From a candidate division KSB1 bacterium (GTDB lineage: Bacteria > Zhuqueibacterota > Zhuqueibacteria > JANLFK01 > Oleimicrobiaceae): a stretch of 64,000 nt of DNA. The DNA lies in the NCBI GenBank assembly GCA_024655945.1, contig JANLFK010000002.1, positions 62,001 through 126,000 of the forward strand. Reading direction: 5' to 3'. The notes beneath the pieces are model-generated. The model was not told where the DNA came from and did not search any database. It saw only the letters and a program-made list of their open reading frames with translations. The translations under genes were made by a program, and so were the position numbers. Numbering within the stretch: position 1 is the stretch's first letter; every line of letters starts with the position of its first letter. This document shows positions 18,427 to 27,353 of this stretch, in pieces.

Positions 18427-18490
18427 TGCGAAATCCTCCGTGGGAATCTGGTCAGTACCGATTCGTTCGACTGGTGGTCACTGGTGCTTT

Positions 18491-20092
18491 TCAAGGCCTG
18501 GCCGCCTCCAGCCGCAGCAATATCTCCTCGGAGCCGGTCACGTGCAGCGCGGCCTCCACGTACTGGCTCTCCTCCACTGTCACGCGCTGGAACTCCATTT
18601 CGCGGCCATTCACCAACAGCCGGCTGGCAGTCCCCCCCTCAGGCACCAGCAGGTGCAGGTTGAGCAGACAGGGTCTGCACTTCAAGTTCAGGCGGACCGC
18701 GTCACCCAGGTTTTCGTAGTGGTATGCGAAGGAGCGCCCAGATACCGCGTAGCACAGATTGGCCTCGCACCTTTCCACGCCTGCTGCCGGCCAGCGGGGT
18801 GCCAGCCGTACCACTGAAAACAGCTTCAGCTGGTCTTCGACGCCAACAAGGCCTTCCAAAAAGGCGTTAAGCATGGCGCTGGACCCCCAGCCATCGGTGG
18901 GAGTGGCCTCAGGACTGGTGCTCGTCTCCCGGGTAGACGGCGTCCCGTCCGGGAAGTACCACAGATACGTGGCGTTGCTCGTGCGGATCATCTGGTAGTA
19001 CCTGCGCAGGATGTCCACGCCATACCATTCGAAGCCGTGCTCGAGGGCTGCCTTCGCTAACTCGCCCCCCACCAGGGGCATGATGCCGCCGTTGACATAG
19101 GCACCGCGCACCAACTTCTCATCGCCAAGGATGCCGTCCGGGAAGGGCGGGTCGATGGAATACCACTCGGCGAAGGCGCGCCCTTGTTCCTTGCGTCGAA
19201 GATACTCGCGAATGATGGCGGCGGCCATCTCCTGCGTGCACACACCCCGGTTGATGTCCATCGGGTTGCTCAGGCTGAGTTGCTCAGCCTCGTCCACTCC
19301 AGCGATCTCCACCGGCGTCAGTTTCACAAAATGCGTGTAGAACCTGCCGTTCCAACAGACTTGGTTCATGCGACGCCGGATCTCCCGGGCGCGCCGCCGC
19401 CAGTAAGAGGCACGTTTGCGTTGCCCAAAGTAGTCGTGGAGCAAGGCCATGATCTGGAAGGCCTGGTAGTAGCCACTGTTGTCGCCATGCATGATCCCCC
19501 AGTAGGTGTCCCCGGTAATCTGGAACTGCAGCCAGTCATGTTTGCCAGCCGTGTAGGCGAAGTCCCACGTGTCGACCGTGTAGGCTCGCTTTACCAGCTG
19601 GTGCTCCTGGTCCCAGCGCCACGGGTTGGTGAGCACGTAGTTCAGCGCCTTTTCCATCTTGGGCAGCATGCGGCATATCCAGCCGTCGTCGCCAGTGGCC
19701 TGCCAGGCAAGGAAGGCGGCCTTCGCAAAGCGGTATTCAACATCGGCTTCTACCGGCACGCGCACATACTTGGCCCAGTTCTCCCGCTCAGAGGGAAGCT
19801 TCTCCGGCACCGTCGTGAAAAAGTCAAATATGCGGCCGTTCTCGGCCTGCGTCTCCGCAAAGTGCTCCACGGCCGAGGTCAAGTCGCGCTCGAAGTACTT
19901 GAAACCGCGCATCATCTCACTGTGGTCGCGGATCCAGATGGACTTGCTATCCGGCGAACGGTAGCCGCGAATAGGCTTGGCGTCGATGACCAGGTCCAGG
20001 GTGTCTTGCTCCAGGAAAGCCCGGACACGAGGATAGAGCTCGTCAAACTCCGGTCGGGCCGTCGCAACATATGTCGCCTGCGATGGGCTCAT
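18491..20092 (-). CDS. Six-hairpin (alpha/alpha)6-barrel glycosidase-like protein
   Basis: 533 residues, no signal peptide. 'DSKSIWIRDHSEMMRGFKYFE', 'VPVEADVEYRFAKAAFLAWQ', 'DTWDFAYT', 'DGWGSSAMLNAFLEGLVGV' and a C-terminal beta-sandwich are characteristic of the six-hairpin glycosidase superfamily (GH15/63/78/95-like). Candidate acids are the Asp of 'WIRDHSEM' and the Glu of 'VEADVEY'. The linkage specificity is unknown. It overlaps the dehydrogenase gene by 4 bases (ATGA), so the two are coupled. It probably acts on oligosaccharides in the cytosol. Confidence 0.68.
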   Translation of the reverse strand: MSPSQATYVATARPEFDELYPRVRAFLEQDTLDLVIDAKPIRGYRSPDSKSIWIRDHSEMMRGFKYFERDLTSAVEHFAETQAENGRIFDFFTTVPEKLPSERENWAKYVRVPVEADVEYRFAKAAFLAWQATGDDGWICRMLPKMEKALNYVLTNPWRWDQEHQLVKRAYTVDTWDFAYTAGKHDWLQFQITGDTYWGIMHGDNSGYYQAFQIMALLHDYFGQRKRASYWRRRAREIRRRMNQVCWNGRFYTHFVKLTPVEIAGVDEAEQLSLSNPMDINRGVCTQEMAAAIIREYLRRKEQGRAFAEWYSIDPPFPDGILGDEKLVRGAYVNGGIMPLVGGELAKAALEHGFEWYGVDILRRYYQMIRTSNATYLWYFPDGTPSTRETSTSPEATPTDGWGSSAMLNAFLEGLVGVEDQLKLFSVVRLAPRWPAAGVERCEANLCYAVSGRSFAYHYENLGDAVRLNLKCRPCLLNLHLLVPEGGTASRLLVNGREMEFQRVTVEESQYVEAALHVTGSEEILLRLEAARP

Positions 20093-21321
20093 GCGGATGC
20101 GCTTCCCTGTGCGTCAGCCTGCGGAAACGACCGGTAGCCGATCAACCTTACCTCCTTGCCGCGAACAGCCCACGGCACCCCTATTTCGCTGGGCAGAGCG
20201 TTGCGCCCATAGGCCTGCAGCAGCCCCTGGTTCACCGCCGGGACATAGGTGAGGCGCTTGCCGGGCTCTCCTTTCACAAGCACGATCTCTGCAGGAAACG
20301 GCGTAACTTCGGGCACTGATTCGTGCATGCCATTGATGCAGACGGTGTGGGCCATAGCGGCTTCGATTCCGCACAGGGGCCTCTCCCCCGTGCGCACGGA
20401 GGCGGTCGCCTGCCACATCTTGTCCAGGTAGTGCGCGTCCGGGGCGCCGTAGTTTTTTTGCCTGCCGTCGCGCCAACGCGCCACGAACTCAGAATGCCAG
20501 CCGGCGTAAGTCACGGTAGCGTGCTCAAATTCGTAGGAGATGAGCGGCCCCACCTCCTCTTCCACGGCGTGTGAGCCGTAGAAGAGGATTTCGACGCCTT
20601 GGTCGGTGTGAATCCGGGCGGCAAAGGTGTCAAAGTTCTCAATGTCGTTTGCGCGGTACAGCTCGGCAATCACCCACGCGGGGGTGGCACTGCCGTCCTT
20701 CCGCTCGCCCAGCAGGTAGAGCATGTTGTGCAGGTAGTGGGCTAACGCGTTGTTCGCGGGGCTGTCCAAGACCCAACGGCCTTGGTTATCCCGCTGTCGC
20801 CCGGCCCAGTCGTTGCGCCGATAGTAGCTCTCATCTCTGGGCCACAGGGCGATGGTTTTTAGGCGGACGGGCGCCCCGAATTCTCCCTTGCGGATGTCTT
20901 GTTTCAGTTCCTGGATGGTGCTGGTGAACGACCACTGATAGCCGATGGAGACAAACCTGCCTGCCACATCGCGCGCACGCAACATCTCCCAGCCTTCCTG
21001 GACAGTGGCACCCAAAGGTTTCTCGCAAAGAACGTGGCTCCCGTGCGCCAGGCACAGGCATGTCTGGGGGCAGTGGAGCTGAATGGGCGACGAGATGATG
21101 GCCAGATCCGCTTTGTGAAAACCGTAGAATTCTTCCAAACTGCGGAAGATGGGCACACCCAGGGCCTGCAGTTCGGTGAGCCGGGTACACCGCTCGGGCT
21201 CTGGGTCAACGCCACCGACTATGGTCACATCTGGGTCCATCTTCCGGTCAAGAAGCCCTTCCAGGTACACCAGTCCATAGCCTCCCAACGCAACGACAAG
21301 GATGTCCACGTTCTTTGCCAC
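20089..21321 (-). CDS. Gfo/Idh/MocA-family oxidoreductase
   Basis: 410 residues. An N-terminal Rossmann fold ('VVALGGYGLVYLEGLL') binds NAD(P); the hallmark 'CEKPLG' has its catalytic lysine at K101, and 'NNALAHYLHNMLYLLG' carries the expected substrate-side histidine region. The family oxidises or epimerises sugar and sugar-acid hydroxyls, and some members are NAD-dependent glycosidase partners. It lies in the middle of the glycan operon, 21 bases after UroD paralogue 4 and overlapping the six-hairpin glycosidase gene. Confidence 0.85.
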   Translation of the reverse strand: MAKNVDILVVALGGYGLVYLEGLLDRKMDPDVTIVGGVDPEPERCTRLTELQALGVPIFRSLEEFYGFHKADLAIISSPIQLHCPQTCLCLAHGSHVLCEKPLGATVQEGWEMLRARDVAGRFVSIGYQWSFTSTIQELKQDIRKGEFGAPVRLKTIALWPRDESYYRRNDWAGRQRDNQGRWVLDSPANNALAHYLHNMLYLLGERKDGSATPAWVIAELYRANDIENFDTFAARIHTDQGVEILFYGSHAVEEEVGPLISYEFEHATVTYAGWHSEFVARWRDGRQKNYGAPDAHYLDKMWQATASVRTGERPLCGIEAAMAHTVCINGMHESVPEVTPFPAEIVLVKGEPGKRLTYVPAVNQGLLQAYGRNALPSEIGVPWAVRGKEVRLIGYRSFPQADAQGSASA

Positions 21322-21342
21322 AGATTCGCTCCTTCGCCTACG

Positions 21343-22482
21343 TCAATAGGCACAAAGCTTATGGTATTCGTCCAGCATGGCCAGGAAGTTGTCGTAACGC
21401 GAACCGACGGCGATGGAATGGCTGCTGCCGAGGATAAATCGCCCTCCTTGTCTGGCGCAGGCCATGGCGCGCTGCACGTCCCTGCGCACGTCCTTGGGGG
21501 TACCACTCACCAGATGCTCCACGGCCACGCCTCCCCACAGGGTCAGCACCTTGCCGACGCTCTTTTTCAGCTCGCAGATGTCCATGCCAGCGGTGGGCTG
21601 GATGGACTGGTACGCGTCGTAGCCGATTTCCACGAATGCATCCAGGAGAGCATGGACGTTGCCGCAGCAGTGCTTCATGACCTTCTTCCCGAACACCTCG
21701 TGAATCTGCCGAACTCTAAGCTTGTTTGCCTCCAGGAATAGCTCCCGGAAAAGATGCGGGCTGATGAACGGCCCTCCCTTGTGCGCAAAGTCAGCGGCCC
21801 AGAGCACGGCGTCGCTGTCCGGGTGCACTAACACGCGGTCGGCGGCCATCTGCTGCTCGAACAGTTGCTGTGTGGCAGCTTTGACGGCCTCCACGTTGTC
21901 CGCCAGCTCCATGCAGCCGCGCTCCAATCCGCCGAGGAAGACGATGCCTATTTCCCCTCCTGAGGGCCCGCAGATGAACTTCTGATCTTTGAACTCCTGG
22001 ATTACCCCGTCTAAGATGGCCCAGGAGCGCTCGTCTCGCTTTGGCACCTCGAGCGGTGCGGCGAACATCTCCGGGCGGAACTCGGTCTTCTCCAAGACCG
22101 GGTCCTTTATGCAGGTGATGTCCGCGGTGATGGGCGAGTAGCGGTAGACGCGCCCGTAGCGGTCCTCCCACGTCACTTCGTCCACACGGCGCGGCGGAGG
22201 GTCGTCCGTCTCCGGGGGAATCTCCCACGTTGCCATGGGGAAAGTGACGATGTCCAGCTCCAGCTTGCGATGCAGCTCGATGTGGTCGCGCAGGTAGCTT
22301 TCGGCCACCTCATCGTGCCGGCCTTCCCAAAAGGCGATCTGGGATTTGGCCTTTGCGCGCAGATAGGTTTCGTGCCCAAGGAGTTTCTCCACCGTGTCAA
22401 AGTCGATGGCAAACTCCCCGGTGGGGACGCGGTCGGGCTCTTCGCCAGCCAGCGTGGCTAACACACGCTCCTTGGACGTCAT
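21343..22482 (-). CDS. UroD-family protein (paralogue 4, HCCG motif)
   Basis: 379 residues. It starts 'MTSKERVLATLAGEEPDRVPTGEF', very like paralogue 1 at 2802. The metal-site strand reads H271-C272-C273-G274-N275, followed by 'IGYDAYQSIQPTAGMD', and the C-terminal loop is 'GSSHSIAVGSRYDNFLAM'. The ATG overlaps the stop of the GH38 mannosidase gene (ATGA), so a UroD-type step is directly coupled to a glycosidase. Haem-pathway arginines are missing. A methyltransferase-like or decarboxylase-like reaction is possible but unassigned. Confidence 0.8.
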   Translation of the reverse strand: MTSKERVLATLAGEEPDRVPTGEFAIDFDTVEKLLGHETYLRAKAKSQIAFWEGRHDEVAESYLRDHIELHRKLELDIVTFPMATWEIPPETDDPPPRRVDEVTWEDRYGRVYRYSPITADITCIKDPVLEKTEFRPEMFAAPLEVPKRDERSWAILDGVIQEFKDQKFICGPSGGEIGIVFLGGLERGCMELADNVEAVKAATQQLFEQQMAADRVLVHPDSDAVLWAADFAHKGGPFISPHLFRELFLEANKLRVRQIHEVFGKKVMKHCCGNVHALLDAFVEIGYDAYQSIQPTAGMDICELKKSVGKVLTLWGGVAVEHLVSGTPKDVRRDVQRAMACARQGGRFILGSSHSIAVGSRYDNFLAMLDEYHKLCAY

Positions 22483-24983
22483 GGTCGGACGATTTCTCGC
22501 TCCAGCAGGTCGACCTCCACCAACCGGCGCGCCTCGGGGCGAAAAAGAAGCGTCTTCACTTCGAAGGGCCTTAAGTGAACGTCCGCCGCCAGCGGCACCC
22601 AGGGCAGTTCAACGCGCGTTGTGCGCGCCTGACCCGTGGGTTCGAAGAGCCTGATGATTAGTCCATCGCCCTGCTCGGCCTTCTTGATTGCGGTCACCAG
22701 CACGGCCGGACCGTCGACCCTCACCCCCGGGCCTGGCAGCTTTCCCTCCCCGGGCGGGAAGAACGAGAGCGCATAGGGGCGTTCGTTCTTGACCAGCGCC
22801 TCCCGGTGGATGGCCATCAGGCGCTGGCTGGCGGAGCCGGCGGTGAGCCAGAAGCGGAACAGCCGCTCGCCCTGGTCAATGCGCGGAGTAAAACGGTCTT
22901 GGGGTACAATCGGCCGCTCTTCGATGGGGTGGCCGGAGTAGGCCGGTGCGCGCAGCAACGAGAGCCGCAGCTCCCCACGCCAGTAGTCCGCCCCATAAGT
23001 GCCCTCGTTCACGCAGGTGAGCGCACGGCGGTTCTGCTCGTCCACCACTGCCAGCCACTTCTGCGCCACCACTTCATCCCCGTTTGCGGGGAGCTCATCC
23101 ATGCCGTAGACGACCTGGCCCAGGAAGCGTCCCTGCGCAAACGGCGTGGGAATGGAAAGCTTGAGCATCCGGTTCGTCTCCCCCCAGTAGACGCGGAGTT
23201 CGACCTCGATTTCGCTCCCCTGCTTGGGCAGTTTGTAACGCTGGCAAATGGCGGAGCTCCCATAGGCAAAACAGGCTTCGACCACCGTGCGAACAGGCCC
23301 GTCTTCGACCACGCGGACCGGCTTCAGTGTCTTCTGTCTCACGCCAGCAAACTGCGCCGCCTGCGCCCCGCTCATGAGGGCAAACTTGCCTACCACGTCG
23401 CGAAAGCGCCGCACGCGCATCCCCCATGGGTCCTCATTGTCGTCGATGACCAGGGCGCGAAAGGCCCCTTTCTGCAAATAGTCGACCTCCCCCACACGCC
23501 AGCGGTCGATGAGGCCAGTGCGCGTGTTGATGGTGACCTCCATCGCCGGAGTCGTAAACACCAGCTTGCCGTCGCGCTCGCGCAGCTGCTCTCGAGCCTT
23601 GGCGGGCACGAGCTTAGGACGGCAGTCGAAGCGGTTCATCTGGCTTGGCGCCAGTTCTACAGTGAACACCACCCTCTTGCGCCAATCGATGCTCAGGTTG
23701 CTCAGCTCCTTTTCCACTTGTGCAGCCAGAGGCCTTCCTTGGTGCAGGACCTCGATCTCGGTAAATAGGGTCTGATCCCAGTTTATGTCGGCCAGCTGGA
23801 ACTCGCACTCCACAGTCTCGCGCACCGGAAACGGGTGCGGGTTGTAGACCAGCACCGGGATCTCGCCCTCCGCGGCCTTTGGCTGCCCCTTGGCTAAGGC
23901 AAAGAAGGTGCGCGCCTTGACCCGCGAGAGGATTTCCAAGCCGTGGTCCATGAGGCGCAACGAGGCCTCCTCCACCGGCTGAATGGAACTGCCGGGCAGG
24001 ATGTCGTGGAACTCGCTGGTCAGCAGGTCAAGAAGCGCGTCGCGGAGTTCCTCCTCCGGATAGGGCAGAAGGCCCTGCGCTGCTGCCGTTGTGGCCATCT
24101 TCTCGACCATGAAAAGCTCGTTCTCCAGCCGACGGTGGCGCTGCTTAATCCTGGCCATCGAGGTGTAGCACCCTACGCCCCACGGGTTGATGTCGCGGCG
24201 GCGCACAGAGAAACTTTCCGCGCGTGTCCGCAACTCGCGGAAGTAGGCCTCAGGGGTAGAATGCACGATCTCTGTTTCGCGCACCTCTTGCATGAGTGCC
24301 GAAAGTTGCTCCAAGTCGATCTTTGAAGGCCCGCCTCCGTGGTTGCCCACGCCCCAAAGGACGATCCCCACCTCCTCAGAGGGGTGCTCGGCCATCCAGG
24401 TCTCTACTTTGCGGCGCGCCCCTCCCAAGGGACTGTTGTAGAAGCTCTCCACCCGGCTGGCCAGCACCGTCGACCCGTCGTACCCTTCCCACCAGAAGTT
24501 TTCCGCGGGCAAGGTGCAGAAAGTGGAGTCGGGGCGGCAGAACAAGTAGGAATCATAGCCTGCCTTGGCCAGAATCTGTGCCAACCCCCGGCTGTGCCCG
24601 AAAGGATCGAAGTTGATGGCCGTGGTGGGCTCCACTCCGAACTTTTCGCGAAAATAACTCTTGCCCACCAGAATCTGCCTGACCAGCGATTCGCCGCTGG
24701 GCATGTTGCAGTCCGGCTGCAGAAACCAGCCGCCCATTATGTGCCAGTTGCCCGCGCGCACCAGCCCCTGGATGCGCCGAAAGAGCTCCGGCTCGTACTC
24801 TTCCACCCAGCGGTAGAGAATCGCCTCGTTATGATTGAAGACAAAGCCGGTGAATTCGTCGAGCAGGTCTGCTGCGGTGCGGAAAGTGGCGATTGCTGCG
24901 GCCGCGCCTTCTTCCCACTCCCATAGCCACACCGGGTCCATGTGTGCGTTGCACACCAAATGCAGTCGCTTCTTCCCTTTCAC
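22479..24983 (-). CDS. GH38 alpha-mannosidase-like glycosidase
   Basis: 834 residues counted from GTG at 24983. An upstream in-frame ATG at 24989 touches the GGGAGG ribosome site, whereas the GTG lies 6 bases from it, so the GTG is preferred. Zinc ligands H14 and D16 sit in 'CNAHMDPVWLWEWEEG', and the nucleophile/ligand D126 is in 'INFDPFGHS'. Three-helix and beta-sandwich C-terminal domains fill the rest. GH38 enzymes are retaining alpha-mannosidases. No signal peptide, so it should act in the cytosol on oligosaccharides. It overlaps UroD paralogue 4 by 4 bases and lies 45 bases after the heparinase-like gene. Confidence 0.85.
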   Translation of the reverse strand: MKGKKRLHLVCNAHMDPVWLWEWEEGAAAAIATFRTAADLLDEFTGFVFNHNEAILYRWVEEYEPELFRRIQGLVRAGNWHIMGGWFLQPDCNMPSGESLVRQILVGKSYFREKFGVEPTTAINFDPFGHSRGLAQILAKAGYDSYLFCRPDSTFCTLPAENFWWEGYDGSTVLASRVESFYNSPLGGARRKVETWMAEHPSEEVGIVLWGVGNHGGGPSKIDLEQLSALMQEVRETEIVHSTPEAYFRELRTRAESFSVRRRDINPWGVGCYTSMARIKQRHRRLENELFMVEKMATTAAAQGLLPYPEEELRDALLDLLTSEFHDILPGSSIQPVEEASLRLMDHGLEILSRVKARTFFALAKGQPKAAEGEIPVLVYNPHPFPVRETVECEFQLADINWDQTLFTEIEVLHQGRPLAAQVEKELSNLSIDWRKRVVFTVELAPSQMNRFDCRPKLVPAKAREQLRERDGKLVFTTPAMEVTINTRTGLIDRWRVGEVDYLQKGAFRALVIDDNEDPWGMRVRRFRDVVGKFALMSGAQAAQFAGVRQKTLKPVRVVEDGPVRTVVEACFAYGSSAICQRYKLPKQGSEIEVELRVYWGETNRMLKLSIPTPFAQGRFLGQVVYGMDELPANGDEVVAQKWLAVVDEQNRRALTCVNEGTYGADYWRGELRLSLLRAPAYSGHPIEERPIVPQDRFTPRIDQGERLFRFWLTAGSASQRLMAIHREALVKNERPYALSFFPPGEGKLPGPGVRVDGPAVLVTAIKKAEQGDGLIIRLFEPTGQARTTRVELPWVPLAADVHLRPFEVKTLLFRPEARRLVEVDLLEREIVRP

Positions 24984-25028
24984 GCACATCCTCCCTCGAA
25001 CGAGCTTGCTTTTCGGCGCGGTTTACTG

Positions 25029-27344
25029 TCACTTGCCTGCTGTTTTCAGCCGCACCTCGTCACGCCAGTAGCGGATCTTACCCACGCCGGGCATGTCCGG
25101 GCTACCATCAAAGGCAAGGCCGAAGAGGGCCGGCCTCGGGTCGTAGAGCACCTGGTCGCCGTACCGCGCCCCGCTGATGTTGACTGCAGTATACGAAAGC
25201 ACGTCCCCGCTGCGGACGAAGAAGAGAAAGTCGGCGTTGGTTTGAAATCCGCCGTATCGGATCTTGCCGGCTTCGTAGGTGTACTTGGGGCGGCGCCAAT
25301 CGCGCACCATGTCCATGCGCAAGTCGCGTTTGGCGCCAACCACGATGGTCCGATCCCCGTCGGCGATCTCCACCATCAGGCCCTTGCCCTCCGGGTCGGG
25401 TTCCACATAGCGTACTTTGCCCACCAGCTGTTCAGGCCGGACGGCAGCCCGGTGCGGAATCAGCACCGTGACGAAGGCGGTCGTCTGGCCCAGCTCAAAG
25501 TGCTGAGCGGTGGTCTGGTGAATCACCAGCTCATCCTGGTAGTAGCGGCGCTCCCGCTCTATCCCCTCCAGCTTGTAGTGCGTTTCTGGGAACACGATGA
25601 GCAGCCGCGTATCCGTGGGAAAGGCTACGGTCTGGAGCGAGTCATACACGGTGTCGTACCAGTGCTCCCCTTGTGCCAGGATTCTGCGCGTGTGCCAGAG
25701 GTTCGCGGCAGTGAAGAAGGCCGGGACGCGCGCCTTGACAATGTCAAAGACCACGAACAACTCCGGCTGCTTCACATAAGCGATGACGCGATCCTGTTCA
25801 TAGCCGAGCAGCTCATCAATCACCCTTGTACGAGTGTAGTCGAATTCGGGCAGCGTGATAAAGTCCACCTTCTGCGTGCGCACCTCGCGATAGGACCCGG
25901 CATTGTGCAAAAAGTCCAGGACCGACTGGCCCGGAACAGCATCGCGAATGCTGTAACGGTACTGCCCCTGCCTCTGGCCCATGAAGATTTTCTCCTGCCG
26001 CACGCAGACGCGATTGTGGAAGTAGTCCTGCCGATAGGCGCCAAAGGGTCCACTGGGCATGTAGTCGCGATACCCGCCGTCATGCAGGAGCAAGGACCCG
26101 CCAGCCATGAGCAGCACAATGCTGTTTTCGTCGGCGTGACCATGGGTCATCTTCTCCTCTTCCACCGGGATGGTGTCCCGCAGGTAGTCCCTATACAAGA
26201 GTCCCGCGTCTCCCTCGTCCTTGTAGTTGAGCAGAAGATAGGTTGAAGTTGGTTGCCAGCCGTTGCGCATGACAATCTTCTTGCCCTGCGCGTCTTCCAT
26301 GACTTCGCAACTCAGTGCCGCAGGGATTTGCGGAGTGAGCCTGTCGGTGCCGAAGCGGTAACAATCGAGGAGCAGATAGGCGAGTCCTGTGTCAGGCAGG
26401 TTCTTCCAGTCGAGAAAGCGCCCGGCGATGGTGGCCGCAGCCCATTTCAATTGCGGCGAGTTGTAGGCACGCGCAGCCGCCTCAAAGAATACCAGGAATC
26501 TGCTCCAGTTGGATCGCCAGTGGGAATCGCCAAAGTCGGGAATCATCCCATCCGGGCACATCAGGTGCAGGAAATACTGGGCATAGTAGTACATTTCGGG
26601 CAATTGGAACAGCTCGCTCAGCTCGTTCTTCGCATCGGCGTAGCTCAACAACGAGTAGAGCCAGACGGCATTGTAGAGGCTGGCGTCCTCTATCTCCCAG
26701 TTGCCCCAGTTATCGGCACGCAGAGCCTCTTCCAAGACCTTCCAGTACCTGACCTCGGGGTGGTTTGGTACCGCGCGGATAGCCCACGCCAGCGTTTCGC
26801 CCCGCAGCATGCCGCGGTTCATCGCCCCCCACTCTTGTGTGCGGAAAAGATACTCGATGCTTTCGCCAATGGTTGTGTCGATCCTTTGCTGTTCTGCAGG
26901 GGTTAGGAAGCCTTTGCGCTTCAACGAGTCGTAGGCGCGGACGTAACGCATGGTGGTGAAAAAGTCGGGGAGTGCAGGCACGCCGTCTTCGTAATCGGTG
27001 CGCTTGCGTGCTGCCGAGTCGGGATAGAAGGCACGGTAGTCGCCGTAGGTGAGCAAGACCTTCTTGGCCCGCTCGGCATAGCTTGTTCGCCCCGTTACCT
27101 CGTAAAGGTAGCCGTAGATGGCGGCCATTTCCAGAAAGCGCGGCGGCGGGCGGTAACCGAACACATTGTCCGGGTCGATGGTCTTCTTCCACTCGGCTTC
27201 CAAAGAGTCATAGTGCTGCCAGGTCCAATCGGCGGAGGCCCTGGCGAAATCAAGGTAGCGCTGCATCGGTACCGCTCGCTGCGCCAGCGCAGCCGCCCCG
27301 ACCACAGACAGGAGAAGCACGACAAGCACCCTTACCGCACGCAT
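25029..27344 (-). CDS. Secreted heparinase II/III-like protein
   Basis: 771 residues from the second of two adjacent ATGs; the second (27344) has the better spacing (5 bases) to AGGAGG. 'MRAVRVLVVLLLSVVGAAALAQ' is a Sec signal peptide. An alpha/alpha-toroid (about residues 30-370) is followed by a beta-sandwich with 'MTHGHADENSIVLL', whose histidines at about 401 and 403 match the heparinase II/III signature. It shares this architecture with the Tat-exported protein at 9656 but is clearly a different branch. The predicted role is beta-elimination or binding of uronate-containing glycans in the periplasm. It lies 10 bases from the isochorismatase-like gene. Confidence 0.78.
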   Translation of the reverse strand: MRAVRVLVVLLLSVVGAAALAQRAVPMQRYLDFARASADWTWQHYDSLEAEWKKTIDPDNVFGYRPPPRFLEMAAIYGYLYEVTGRTSYAERAKKVLLTYGDYRAFYPDSAARKRTDYEDGVPALPDFFTTMRYVRAYDSLKRKGFLTPAEQQRIDTTIGESIEYLFRTQEWGAMNRGMLRGETLAWAIRAVPNHPEVRYWKVLEEALRADNWGNWEIEDASLYNAVWLYSLLSYADAKNELSELFQLPEMYYYAQYFLHLMCPDGMIPDFGDSHWRSNWSRFLVFFEAAARAYNSPQLKWAAATIAGRFLDWKNLPDTGLAYLLLDCYRFGTDRLTPQIPAALSCEVMEDAQGKKIVMRNGWQPTSTYLLLNYKDEGDAGLLYRDYLRDTIPVEEEKMTHGHADENSIVLLMAGGSLLLHDGGYRDYMPSGPFGAYRQDYFHNRVCVRQEKIFMGQRQGQYRYSIRDAVPGQSVLDFLHNAGSYREVRTQKVDFITLPEFDYTRTRVIDELLGYEQDRVIAYVKQPELFVVFDIVKARVPAFFTAANLWHTRRILAQGEHWYDTVYDSLQTVAFPTDTRLLIVFPETHYKLEGIERERRYYQDELVIHQTTAQHFELGQTTAFVTVLIPHRAAVRPEQLVGKVRYVEPDPEGKGLMVEIADGDRTIVVGAKRDLRMDMVRDWRRPKYTYEAGKIRYGGFQTNADFLFFVRSGDVLSYTAVNISGARYGDQVLYDPRPALFGLAFDGSPDMPGVGKIRYWRDEVRLKTAGK

Positions 27345-27353
27345 CATGACCTC

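Noticed and set aside
2802-22482. UroD-family genes as haem biosynthesis (hemE)
   Set aside because: The arginine signature is missing, there are five divergent copies, and no other tetrapyrrole gene is present apart from a GSA-aminomutase-like enzyme whose context is glycan metabolism.
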